Source: [Pasteurella] aerogenes (GTDB taxonomy: Bacteria; Pseudomonadota; Gammaproteobacteria; Enterobacterales; Pasteurellaceae). Taken from it: a DNA stretch of 64,000 nucleotides. A program made the translations under genes and the position numbers. Numbering within the stretch: position 1 is the stretch's first letter; each line of letters starts with the position of its first letter. Where the stretch lies: NCBI GenBank assembly GCA_900637275.1, contig LR134362.1, forward strand, positions 62,001 to 126,000, in the 5' to 3' direction. Of this stretch, positions 27,313 through 35,796 are shown piece by piece. The notes beneath the pieces were generated by a model, which saw only the letters and a list, made by a program, of their open reading frames with translations, was not told the origin of the DNA and searched no databases.

Positions 27313-28341
27313 ATGTCTAAATCCAATCTGTTTTTCATTATTTTAATCGCCTTGGGCTATGGTGTTTGGAAATGGCTGGATTACCTTGCGTTACCAAATA
27401 CCTTTACCATTTTATTAATTATTTTGACCGCACTTTGCGGGGCATTATGGTGCCACTATCGCTTTATTGCACAACCGAAACGCCAGCGCCAAATTGCGCG
27501 CGCCGAACAACGTTCTGGCAAAGCTTTAAGCGAAGAAGAAAAAGCCCAAATCGAGCCGGTGTCGGAAAGCGTTGAGTTTTTATCTTCCCTTTTTCCGGTG
27601 TTAGCGTTTGTTTTAATTTTGCGTTCGTTTATTGTTGAACCGTTCCAAATTCCTTCCGGTTCCATGGAGCCAACATTGCGCGTAGGAGATTTTTTGTTGG
27701 TTGAAAAATATGCGTATGGCATTAAAGATCCGGTTTTCCAAAATACGATCGTGGAAACCGGTAAGGTGCAGCGGGGTGATGTTATTGTGTTTAAAGCACC
27801 ACCGGAGCCAAGCGTTGATTATATTAAACGGGTTGTCGGGCTGCCGGGCGATCGTGTGATTTATAATGAAGCGACTCGCCATATCAGCGTGATTTACGGT
27901 AAGGACGGGAAAGAATGCAGCGTTGATTGCGTCAGCAACGAATTTACTTATAGTGATCCACAACCGGATAAAGACTTTTTAGTGCGCGTTGGTGCCAGCA
28001 ATGGAAAACCTATTTTCGGCAATTTTCATCCGTTAGTAGTGACAGAAAGTGGCGATGTTGAACATCAAATCCACTGGGATCCGGAACCGCCTTTTGCGTT
28101 ATATATGTACAAAGATTTTGTTAGACAGCAAAATTATGAAACGGAATGGGTCGTTCCCGAAGGACAATATTTTGTGATGGGTGATAATCGTAATCATAGC
28201 GCCGACAGCCGCTTTTGGGGATTTGTTCCGGAAAAAAATATTGTCGGCAAAGCAAGTTATATTTGGTTAAGTTTGGATAAATCCGAAGGCGAGTGGCCGA
28301 AAGGATTACGTTTTGATCGAATGTTCAGCGAAATTAAATAA
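27313..28341 (+). CDS. lepB: Signal peptidase I
   Basis: This inner-membrane protease removes signal peptides from exported proteins. The protein has 342 residues. N-terminal membrane segments lie about residues 5-25 and 31-48, and a further hydrophobic stretch precedes the catalytic domain. The catalytic Ser117 is in IPSGSMEPTL and Lys162 in YIKRVVGLPGD. The final MGDNRNHSADSR box is present. Its stop codon shares one base with the rnc start. An uptake signal lies at 27427-27435. Confidence 0.97.
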   Translation: MSKSNLFFIILIALGYGVWKWLDYLALPNTFTILLIILTALCGALWCHYRFIAQPKRQRQIARAEQRSGKALSEEEKAQIEPVSESVEFLSSLFPVLAFVLILRSFIVEPFQIPSGSMEPTLRVGDFLLVEKYAYGIKDPVFQNTIVETGKVQRGDVIVFKAPPEPSVDYIKRVVGLPGDRVIYNEATRHISVIYGKDGKECSVDCVSNEFTYSDPQPDKDFLVRVGASNGKPIFGNFHPLVVTESGDVEHQIHWDPEPPFALYMYKDFVRQQNYETEWVVPEGQYFVMGDNRNHSADSRFWGFVPEKNIVGKASYIWLSLDKSEGEWPKGLRFDRMFSEIK

Positions 28342-29018
28342 TGATGAAACACTTAGATAGATTGCAACGCAAAATCGGTTATCAATTTAATCAAGAGGCG
28401 TTGTTAAAACAAGCCTTAACTCATCGCAGCGCGGCGAAAGTACATAATGAGCGCCTTGAGTTTTTGGGTGATGCAATTTTGAATTTCACTATTGCCGAAG
28501 CGCTCTATCACCAGTTTCCGCACAGCAATGAAGGTGAACTTAGTCGTATGCGGGCAACGTTGGTGCGCGAGCAAACCCTCGCTGAATTAGCGCGCGAGTT
28601 TGAATTAGGCGAGTATATGCTGTTGGGGCCTGGGGAATTAAAAAGTGGTGGTTTTCGACGTGAATCTATTTTAGCGGATTGCGTTGAGGCGGTGATCGGT
28701 GCCATTTCGTTAGATAGCACGCCGGCGAAAAGTTCTGCAGTGGTACGCCTGTGGTACCAAGCTCTGTTGCAGGAAATTAAACCGGGCGATAATCAAAAAG
28801 ATCCGAAAACTCGTTTGCAAGAATATTTGCAAGGAAAACGTTTACCATTGCCGACTTACAATGTGAGCGATATTCAAGGGGAAGCCCATTGCCAAACCTT
28901 TACGGTGGAATGTCACGTGCCAAATATTGACCGCACTTTTATCGGTAAAGGTTCCAGCCGCCGCAAAGCGGAGCAAATGGTGGCGGAAGAAATTTTACAA
29001 CAACTGGATATTAAATGA
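28341..29018 (+). CDS. rnc: Ribonuclease III
   Basis: This double-strand-specific endonuclease processes rRNA precursors and regulatory RNAs. The protein has 225 residues. The signature HNERLEFLGDAIL and the downstream ADCVEAVIGAI carry the acidic active site. A double-stranded RNA-binding domain starts near residue 155 (DPKTRLQEYLQ). ATG overlaps the lepB stop, and its own end overlaps era by four bases, so translation is coupled through the group. Confidence 0.97.
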   Translation: MMKHLDRLQRKIGYQFNQEALLKQALTHRSAAKVHNERLEFLGDAILNFTIAEALYHQFPHSNEGELSRMRATLVREQTLAELAREFELGEYMLLGPGELKSGGFRRESILADCVEAVIGAISLDSTPAKSSAVVRLWYQALLQEIKPGDNQKDPKTRLQEYLQGKRLPLPTYNVSDIQGEAHCQTFTVECHVPNIDRTFIGKGSSRRKAEQMVAEEILQQLDIK

Positions 29019-29935
29019 CTGAAAACCTTATAACACAAAATGAACAAACCTATTGTGGATTTATCGCCATCGTAGGTCGCCCGAATGTGGGGAAATCCAC
29101 ATTATTAAATAAAATTTTAGGACAAAAAATTTCTATCACTTCGCGCAAAGCGCAAACTACCCGTCATCGCATTGTCGGTATTCACACCGAAGGTCCTTAC
29201 CAAGCGGTTTACGTGGACACACCGGGATTACATATTGAAGAAAAACGCGCGATTAACCGTTTGATGAACCGCGCGGCGAGTAGTGCTATCGGTGATGTGG
29301 ATCTGATTATTTTTGTTGTAGATGGCACTCACTGGACGGATGATGATGAAATGGTACTGAACAAATTGCGCCAAGCTAAGGCGCCTGTCGTACTTGCCAT
29401 CAACAAAATCGACAATATCAAAAATAAAGATGATATGTTGCCTTTTATTACCGAAATCAGCCAAAAATTTAATTTTGCGGAAATTATCCCGATTTCGGCG
29501 CAGCGTGGCAATAATGTGCAAAACTTGCAAAAAATTGTCCGCACTTCATTGCGTCCCGGTGTACATCATTTTCCGGAGGATTATGTAACCGATCGCTCAC
29601 AACGTTTTATGGCATCAGAAATTATTCGCGAAAAATTAATGCGTTTTATGGGCGAAGAATTACCTTATTCTGTCACCGTTGAAATTGAACAATTCAAATT
29701 AAATGAACGCGGCACCTATGAAATTAATGGGTTGATTTTGGTTGAACGCGAGGGGCAGAAAAAAATGGTGATCGGCGCCAAAGGACAAAAACTAAAAGTG
29801 ATTGGGACAGAAGCGCGTGCCGATATGGAGCGTTTATTTGACAACAAAGTTCACTTGGAATTATGGGTAAAAGTTAAATCCGGTTGGGCAGATGACGAAC
29901 GTGCTTTACGCAGTCTAGGTTATATGGACGAATAA
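29015..29935 (+). CDS. era: GTPase Era
   Basis: Era is an essential GTPase for 30S ribosome assembly that binds the 3' end of 16S rRNA. The protein has 306 residues. The P-loop GRPNVGKST is at residues 21-29, followed by DTPGLH and NKID. The C-terminal KH domain contains the GAKGQKLKVIGTEAR loop. It overlaps rnc and is followed by a strong terminator. Confidence 0.97.
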   Translation: MTENLITQNEQTYCGFIAIVGRPNVGKSTLLNKILGQKISITSRKAQTTRHRIVGIHTEGPYQAVYVDTPGLHIEEKRAINRLMNRAASSAIGDVDLIIFVVDGTHWTDDDEMVLNKLRQAKAPVVLAINKIDNIKNKDDMLPFITEISQKFNFAEIIPISAQRGNNVQNLQKIVRTSLRPGVHHFPEDYVTDRSQRFMASEIIREKLMRFMGEELPYSVTVEIEQFKLNERGTYEINGLILVEREGQKKMVIGAKGQKLKVIGTEARADMERLFDNKVHLELWVKVKSGWADDERALRSLGYMDE

Positions 29936-29948
29936 ACGGTATGAAACG

Positions 29949-29979
29949 AAAAAGGGTTAACATTGGTTAACCCTTTTTG
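29949..29979. terminator. Bidirectional terminator between era and udp
   Basis: Perfect arms AAAAAGGGTTAAC (29949-29961) and GTTAACCCTTTTT (29966-29978) with a four-base loop serve both converging genes. Confidence 0.92.
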
Positions 29980-29994
29980 TTATGTCAGTGAGTG

Positions 29995-30756
29995 TTATTC
30001 GCTTAATAATGCTGCGGCTTTCACCACAATTTCCACCGCTTTTTGTTCTGTTTGATGGATTGTGGCTTCGTTTGGAATTTCTTGTTGTGTGCGATTTACA
30101 ATGGCACCAGCGATCATACCCGCGCGCAATCCCAATGCAGCGCACATCGTAAATAACGTGGCGCTTTCCATTTCATAGTTCATTACATTTAATTCTTGCC
30201 ATTGTTTTAATGAACCTTGAAAATGCCGATATACTTTTCCGCTGTAAGTATCATAACGTTCTTGCCCTGGATAGAAAGTATCAGAGGAGGCTGTAATTCC
30301 GATATGTACTTTGGTTTTTGGTGTATCTTGAGCTGCATGATAAAGCGCGGAAGTACAAGTGAAATCAGCCACCGCCGGATATTCTAATGGTGCAAAGTGA
30401 CGACTTGCACCATCTAAACGAACCGCACCGGTAGTGATCAAAATATCACCGACATTAATATGAGGCTGAATTGCGCCGGTGGTGCCGATGCGTAAAAATG
30501 TTCGCACGCCGAGTTGCGCTAGTTCTTCTACTGCGATGGAAACGGATGGTCCGCCAATCCCAGTGGAGCAAACTACAATGGATTTGCCATTGATATAGCC
30601 TAACCAAGAAGTAAATTCTCGTGTGGATGCCAAAAATTTCGGCTTGTCTAATAATTTTGCAATTCGTTCAACCCGTTCCGGCGCACCGGGAACAATCGCC
30701 AATGTGGCACCGTCCAACATAGATTTGGTTAAACCAAGATGAAATACTTCTGCCAT
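29995..30756 (-). CDS. udp: Uridine phosphorylase
   Basis: This cytoplasmic enzyme splits uridine to uracil and ribose 1-phosphate. The protein has 253 residues. The phosphate-site segments VPGAPERVERIA and STGIGGPS are present, as are TFLRIGTTGAIQ and the ribose-binding YEMESATLF. GGAG precedes the start. It complements the nupC-deoB-deoD set at 48.7-52 kb, though it is unlinked to it. Confidence 0.96.
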   Translation of the reverse strand: MAEVFHLGLTKSMLDGATLAIVPGAPERVERIAKLLDKPKFLASTREFTSWLGYINGKSIVVCSTGIGGPSVSIAVEELAQLGVRTFLRIGTTGAIQPHINVGDILITTGAVRLDGASRHFAPLEYPAVADFTCTSALYHAAQDTPKTKVHIGITASSDTFYPGQERYDTYSGKVYRHFQGSLKQWQELNVMNYEMESATLFTMCAALGLRAGMIAGAIVNRTQQEIPNEATIHQTEQKAVEIVVKAAALLSE

Positions 30757-30777
30757 ATTACTTCTCCTTAAAACTTA

Positions 30778-31230
30778 CTATGGTCTGACATCTCTCAAAA
30801 TTGGATTTTGCATAGAAATTAGGGTTTCCGTTGATTGAATTTCATCAATTAATTGAATTTTAGTCGCCAATACAGAATGTAATTCGGCGATGGTATGAGT
30901 CATCACTTTTAAGAAAATCGAATAATTCCCGGTGGTATAATAGGCTTCAACCACTTCATCAAAACTTTCCAATTTTTTGATGACTTTTTCGTAATCTTTG
31001 GCACTTTTCAAAATAATCCCGATAAAACAACATACATCATATCCCAGCTTACGTTCGTCAATTTTGATTTTTGTACCTTGAATAATGCCGGATTGACGCA
31101 TTTTCTCCACGCGAACATGAATGGTTCCCGGACTGACTCCGAAATTTTTTGCCATTTCAGCATAAGGGGTACGTGCATCTTTGATCAGAACGCGTAAAAT
31201 TTGTTCATCTAAATTATCAATATTGTACAT
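30778..31230 (-). CDS. asnC: Transcriptional regulator AsnC
   Basis: This Lrp/AsnC-family regulator activates asnA and senses asparagine. The protein has 150 residues. The N-terminal helix-turn-helix (YAEMAKNFGVSPGTIHVRVEKM) is followed by the RAM ligand domain. It is divergent from asnA with a 169-base AT-rich control region, the same layout as in E. coli and H. influenzae. Confidence 0.95.
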   Translation of the reverse strand: MYNIDNLDEQILRVLIKDARTPYAEMAKNFGVSPGTIHVRVEKMRQSGIIQGTKIKIDERKLGYDVCCFIGIILKSAKDYEKVIKKLESFDEVVEAYYTTGNYSIFLKVMTHTIAELHSVLATKIQLIDEIQSTETLISMQNPILRDVRP

Positions 31231-31399
31231 ATCATTACCTATTTTAAATTTTATTTAAAAAACATACCCATATTTTATTTTATTTTCATCAATAAAACCA
31301 TAATTAATAAAAAACATTGAATATTAAATTTCATTTATTAGATAATGTGTCACATTAAATAAAAATAAAACGAATATAATCATTTTTAAGGTGAATTTA
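31231..31399. promoter_or_regulatory. Divergent asnC-asnA control region
   Basis: The region is extremely AT-rich with many runs of A and T, as Lrp/AsnC-type binding regions usually are. I cannot pick out one certain AsnC box or promoter by eye. Confidence 0.45.
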
Positions 31400-32392
31400 A
31401 TGAAAAAGTCTTTCATATTACAACAACAAGAAATTAGCTTTGCTAAGAATACATTTACGGAAAAATTAGCAGAGCATTTGGGTATTATTGAAGTTCAAGG
31501 TCCTATCCTAAGCCAAGTTGGTAATGGTATTCAAGATAATCTTTCAGGTTCAGAGAAAGCAGTTCAAGTAAATGTGAAGCAGATCACAGATGCAACCTTT
31601 GAAGTTGTCCATTCTTTAGCCAAATGGAAACGTCATACGCTTGCTCGTTTCAATTTCGCTGAAGGCGAAGGTTTGTTTGTGCATATGAAAGCCTTACGTC
31701 CTGACGAAGATAGCCTCGATCAAACGCACTCAGTTTATGTGGATCAATGGGACTGGGAATTGGTCATTCCGGCGGGACGTCGCAATTTAGATTATCTTAA
31801 AGAAACTGTGCGTTCAATTTATCAAGCAATTTTAGAAACCGAAGATGCTATCTATCAGAAATATGCCTTGGAAAAATTTTTACCAAAAGAAATCACCTTT
31901 GTGCATAGTGAAGATTTAGTGCAACGTTTTCCGGGTATGACGGATAAAGAGCGGGAAAACGCCATTTGTAAAGAATATGGCGCGGTCTTTTTGATCGGTA
32001 TCGGCGGTAAATTATCCGATGGTAAACCTCATGACGTGCGCGCACCAGATTACGACGACTGGACAACGGTTTCCGAAGGTGAATACAAAGGTTTGAATGG
32101 TGATATTTTAGTGTGGAACCCGATTTTAGGGCGCGCATTTGAATTATCATCTATGGGTATTCGTGTGGATGAAAGTGCATTGCGTAAACAATTAGCCTTA
32201 ACCGGCGACGAAGAACGCTTAAAATTCGACTGGCACCAAGATTTGGTGAACGGGCGTTTACCGCTTTCTATCGGTGGTGGTATTGGTCAATCTCGTATGG
32301 CGATGTTGTTGTTACAGAAAAAACATATCGGTGAAGTCCAATCAAGCGTTTGGCCAAAAGCGGTTATGCAAGAGTTTGAAAATATTTTATAA
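31400..32392 (+). CDS. asnA: Aspartate-ammonia ligase
   Basis: This enzyme makes asparagine from aspartate, ammonia and ATP. The protein has 330 residues, as in E. coli. It shows the class II synthetase-like fold with QVGNGIQDNLSG, KWKRHTLARF and the terminal GGGIGQSRMAMLLL motif. I start at ATG 31400 with AAGGTG upstream instead of the in-frame GTG at 31391. Confidence 0.96.
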   Translation: MKKSFILQQQEISFAKNTFTEKLAEHLGIIEVQGPILSQVGNGIQDNLSGSEKAVQVNVKQITDATFEVVHSLAKWKRHTLARFNFAEGEGLFVHMKALRPDEDSLDQTHSVYVDQWDWELVIPAGRRNLDYLKETVRSIYQAILETEDAIYQKYALEKFLPKEITFVHSEDLVQRFPGMTDKERENAICKEYGAVFLIGIGGKLSDGKPHDVRAPDYDDWTTVSEGEYKGLNGDILVWNPILGRAFELSSMGIRVDESALRKQLALTGDEERLKFDWHQDLVNGRLPLSIGGGIGQSRMAMLLLQKKHIGEVQSSVWPKAVMQEFENIL

Positions 32393-32409
32393 TTAAGTTG
32401 AATTAATTA

Positions 32410-32455
32410 AAAGTGCGGTCAAAAAAATCAAAATTTTGACCGCACTTTTTTATTT
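32410..32455 (+). terminator. Inverted uptake-signal terminator of asnA
   Basis: Arms AAAAGTGCGGTCAAAA (32410-32425) and TTTTGACCGCACTTTT (32435-32450) are perfect complements, each containing an uptake signal, followed by T residues. Confidence 0.88.
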
Positions 32456-32477
32456 TTAAGGAGGATATTATTTATTC

Positions 32478-32493
32478 TGTGACTGATCTCACA
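32478..32493 (+). promoter_or_regulatory. Consensus CRP site of the sulfatase cluster
   Basis: TGTGACTGATCTCACA fits TGTGA-N6-TCACA without mismatch. If TATTAC at 32535-32540 is the -10 box, the site is centred about 61 bases before the start, a class I position. Confidence 0.8.
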
Positions 32494-32495
32494 TT

Positions 32496-32521
32496 ATCAC
32501 TATGACAATCGTCATAGTGAT
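32496..32521 (+). promoter_or_regulatory. Perfect palindrome, candidate operator
   Basis: Arms ATCACTATGAC (32496-32506) and GTCATAGTGAT (32511-32521) are perfect complements around AATC. The palindrome lies between the CRP site and the likely -10 region, where a repressor would act. The cluster encodes no regulator, so the protein that binds it is unknown. Confidence 0.55.
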
Positions 32522-32585
32522 TCGATTTTCTTTGTATTACGCTAATAGTGAGGTCTATATGTAGGGCCAGCAGGAGGGTAATCAT

Positions 32586-34268
32586 ATGTTAATAACGATA
32601 ATTTCTTTTTTATTTGTAACAGGGCTTGTTGCCTATATCTCTTGGGTGAAAACAAGGAATGATGATTTAACCAGTTCAAAAGGATATTTCCTTGCAGGAC
32701 GAGGATTAGGGGGATTGGTTATTGGTTGTTCGATGGTGTTGACATCTCTTTCTACCGAGCAATTAATCGGTGTGAATGCTGTTTCTTATCAAGGTAATTT
32801 TTCTATTATTGCATGGACTGTGCCAACAGTTATTCCGCTTTGTTTCTTGGCAATTTATATGTTACCTAAATATTTACGCAACGGATACACTACAGTTCCC
32901 GAGTTTTTTGAAAGTCGTTTTGACCGTCAGACTCGTTTGATCATGTCCACTTTATTTCTTGTTTTTTATCTTTTTATTGTTATTCCAACCGCACTTTATA
33001 CCGGAGCAATCGCGTTTAACAAAATTTTCAATCTTGAAGTCATATTTGGTTTGAATTATGGGGAAGCGATTACTTATACGGTAATTTGTATTGGGATTGT
33101 CGGGGCGATTTATGCCATTTTTGGTGGTTTGAAAGCTGTTGCTGTGTCTGATACGTTAAATGCAATACTTTTAGTTATTGGTGCGTTACTTGTTCCCTAT
33201 TTTGCATTGTTATATTTAGGTAATGGTAGCATTATGGAAGCATTGCATACAATTACTTCCAACAATGTAGAAAAATGGAATGCTGTCGGCGGACCAAATG
33301 ATGCGACTCCTTGGCCAACGATTTTTACCGGTATTATGGTGGTTCATTTTTTCTATTGGACAACAAATCAGGCTATTGTACAGCGTTGTTTAGGCGCTAA
33401 AGATTTAAAATCGGGTCAAAAAGGTATTCTGATTGCGGCGTTATTCTTATTAACGTTACCAGTGATTTTAAATCTACCTGGCTTATTGAGTTATTATATT
33501 CTTGGTGATGGGTTAAATCCTATCGATACGTCCTATCCGCTATTAGTTAATAAAGTGTTACCGACATGGTTGCAAGGATTTTTCATTGCAGCTTTATTTG
33601 GAGCAATTTTAAGTACGTTTAATTCATTTCTAAATTCTGCCGCAACTATGTATTGTAAGGATTTATTACCTTCCATTAGCAAAAAAGAGCGGTCAGAAGT
33701 TGAGCTGATTTCATATGCAAAAAAAGTATCTGCCATTATGGCGGTGGTAACGATGATTTTTGCGCCGTTATTAATGTTTGGTACAGACGGAATTTTCCTT
33801 ATCACTAAGCGTTTTGCTGGCTTTGTGAATATTCCGATTGTGGCATTATTTGCGGTAGGAATGTTTAACCGCACTGTATCAGGTCTTGCTGCTCGTATTG
33901 CGTTGTTGCTTCATGTTGTTTTATATTTCTCTATTGTATGGGTATTTGACGTGCAAATTAACTTTGTATACGTTATGGGTGGGTTATTCTTATTTGATGT
34001 AGTATTTATGCTCTTGTTAGGAACATTCTTAAAACGGGAGCCTTATGTAGAAAATAAAGAAAATCTGGGTCAGGTTGATTTAACCAACTGGAAATATTTG
34101 AAAGTTACATCTGTGTCATTGATACTGGGTTTACTGGCTCTCTATGCATTCTTTTCACCGCTTGGTTTGGCGGCAGAGGATGGTCATCCGATGGGTGTCA
34201 TGGGGGTATATTTAGTGTTGCAGATCCTCGTATTGTTGTTTGTTCGCCCAGATAAAGAAGGTGCATAA
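32586..34268 (+). CDS. Sodium:solute symporter (SSS family), YidK-like
   Basis: This inner-membrane symporter imports a small solute, probably a sugar, with sodium. The protein has 560 residues and about fourteen hydrophobic helices. SSS-type segments include GYFLAGRGLGG, SLSTEQLIGV, FGGLKAVAVSD and the conserved FFYWTTNQAIVQRCLGAKDLKSG written here in parts (YWTTNQAIVQR, CLGAKDLKSG). It resembles the E. coli YidK branch of galactose-type transporters. AGGAGGG lies before the start. Its last base is the first base of the sulfatase gene, so the two are coupled. It very likely imports the sulfated compound that the sulfatase acts on. An uptake signal lies at 32988-32996. Confidence 0.88.
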   Translation: MLITIISFLFVTGLVAYISWVKTRNDDLTSSKGYFLAGRGLGGLVIGCSMVLTSLSTEQLIGVNAVSYQGNFSIIAWTVPTVIPLCFLAIYMLPKYLRNGYTTVPEFFESRFDRQTRLIMSTLFLVFYLFIVIPTALYTGAIAFNKIFNLEVIFGLNYGEAITYTVICIGIVGAIYAIFGGLKAVAVSDTLNAILLVIGALLVPYFALLYLGNGSIMEALHTITSNNVEKWNAVGGPNDATPWPTIFTGIMVVHFFYWTTNQAIVQRCLGAKDLKSGQKGILIAALFLLTLPVILNLPGLLSYYILGDGLNPIDTSYPLLVNKVLPTWLQGFFIAALFGAILSTFNSFLNSAATMYCKDLLPSISKKERSEVELISYAKKVSAIMAVVTMIFAPLLMFGTDGIFLITKRFAGFVNIPIVALFAVGMFNRTVSGLAARIALLLHVVLYFSIVWVFDVQINFVYVMGGLFLFDVVFMLLLGTFLKREPYVENKENLGQVDLTNWKYLKVTSVSLILGLLALYAFFSPLGLAAEDGHPMGVMGVYLVLQILVLLFVRPDKEGA

Positions 34269-35713
34269 TGAATATTATTTATATTTTACTGGATCAGGTT
34301 CGTAAAGATATGTTGGGTCCTTATGGACACCAAATTGTAAAAACGCCTAATTTAGATCGGTTGGCAAAAGAAGGGATACGTTTTAATAATGCATTTACAC
34401 CGGCATCAGTTTGTGGCCCCGCTCGAACTTCCTTATTTACTGGATTAATGCCATCTTCACACGGTATTATTCGTAACGGTGAAAAAGGCGGAACAGGAGA
34501 AGTCAGTCCCAATGCTCCGAATATTGGTCGGTTAGAGGGATATAATACCTATGTATTAGGAAAATGGCATGTTGGGACTCACTCAGTACCAGAAGATTAT
34601 GGTATTCAGGGGCATAATTTTGACGGTTACGGTTATCCGGGCAGTGGAGTATATAAAAATTTGGTTTTTAATCAACCTCCAACCCATTCTAATCGTTATA
34701 AGGAATGGTTAGATGAAAAAGGATTTGAAATTCCGGCTGTAAGTAACGTGTATTTTGGTGAAAATCCGCATTTGCAAGTACAAGAATTGTGCGGTTTACT
34801 TTCAGGTACGAAGGCGCAAACGATCCCTTACTTTATTATTGATGAAGCGAAAAAGCATATTTTACAGTCGCTGAATGAAGAGAAACCTTTTTTTGCATGG
34901 ATTAATTTTTGGGGGCCACATACTCCTTGTATCGTGCCGGAACCTTATTATTCTATGTATCGTCAAGAAGATGTTGTATTGGACGAGAGTTTCTTTAAAC
35001 CGCTAGAAGGTAAACCAGGGCATTATCGCACTATTTCCAAAATGTGGGGAATGTGGGAGGCAAGCGAAGCACGCTGGAAAGAAGTTATCACCAAGTTTTG
35101 GGGATACATTACGTTAATTGATGATGCCATTGGTGAGCTATTGACTTTCTTGGAAGAACATAATCTTTACGAGAGTGCATTTATGGTCGTTACAGCGGAT
35201 CATGGTGATGCGATGGGGGCACATCGTATGATCGAAAAAGGTGAATTTATGTTTGATACCACCTACAATATTCCAATGATTGTTAAAGATCCACGTTCTA
35301 ACCGTGTAAATCAGCAAGATGACAATCTAGTTTACCTACATGATTTGACTGCAACCGTCTTCGACTTGGCTGGTCAGATTATTCCTCACGAATTTGAAGG
35401 TCAAACTATTTTACCGATTATTCGAGAAAATAAAGATAACGGACGTAAAGGATTACTGGCACAACTTGCGGGACATTTTGTCTATTTTGAGCAGCGAATG
35501 TGGCGGCGTAAAGATTATAAATTAGTTTTTAATGCATCAGATTTATGTGAACTGTATGATATACGTCATGATCCGGACGAAATGCATAATTTATTTTATA
35601 ATCCCGACTATCGGGCGATTAAAATGGAAATGTTGACGGAAATGCATGAGGAAATGAAGCGGTTAAGTGATCCGCTCGAAAACTGGGTTTATCGTATTAT
35701 TAACGAAATTTAA
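34268..35713 (+). CDS. Cys-type sulfatase, YidJ-like
   Basis: This is a formylglycine-dependent sulfatase of 481 residues. The maturation motif C49-G-P51-A-R53 is intact in ASVCGPARTSLFTG and is Cys type. Other family features are the N-terminal Asp of LLDQVRKD, GKWHVGTH, and the metal/active-site segment TADHGDAMGAHRM. There is no signal peptide, so it should act in the cytoplasm on an imported substrate, unlike many periplasmic sulfatases. It overlaps the symporter gene by one base and is followed by its maturase. The sulfated substrate cannot be named from sequence; a host-derived sulfated sugar is plausible. Confidence 0.9.
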   Translation: MNIIYILLDQVRKDMLGPYGHQIVKTPNLDRLAKEGIRFNNAFTPASVCGPARTSLFTGLMPSSHGIIRNGEKGGTGEVSPNAPNIGRLEGYNTYVLGKWHVGTHSVPEDYGIQGHNFDGYGYPGSGVYKNLVFNQPPTHSNRYKEWLDEKGFEIPAVSNVYFGENPHLQVQELCGLLSGTKAQTIPYFIIDEAKKHILQSLNEEKPFFAWINFWGPHTPCIVPEPYYSMYRQEDVVLDESFFKPLEGKPGHYRTISKMWGMWEASEARWKEVITKFWGYITLIDDAIGELLTFLEEHNLYESAFMVVTADHGDAMGAHRMIEKGEFMFDTTYNIPMIVKDPRSNRVNQQDDNLVYLHDLTATVFDLAGQIIPHEFEGQTILPIIRENKDNGRKGLLAQLAGHFVYFEQRMWRRKDYKLVFNASDLCELYDIRHDPDEMHNLFYNPDYRAIKMEMLTEMHEEMKRLSDPLENWVYRIINEI

Positions 35714-35729
35714 CGAAATTTAACGAAAG

Positions 35730-35752
35730 AAGCGAATTTATTCGCTTTTTTT
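35730..35752 (+). terminator. Hairpin between sulfatase and maturase genes
   Basis: Arms AAGCGAA (35730-35736) and TTCGCTT (35741-35747) with a four-base loop are followed by T residues. It would lower expression of the maturase relative to the sulfatase. Confidence 0.7.
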
Positions 35753-35796
35753 ATCGATGGAAAGTCTATTTTGTGCGTTTAACGGGAATATCTTAG

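Noticed and set aside
35701..35725. TAACGAAATT direct repeat at the end of the sulfatase gene
   Set aside because: Only two and a half copies of an AT-rich ten-mer are present, with no spacers or mobile-element features. It is probably slippage next to the stop codon.
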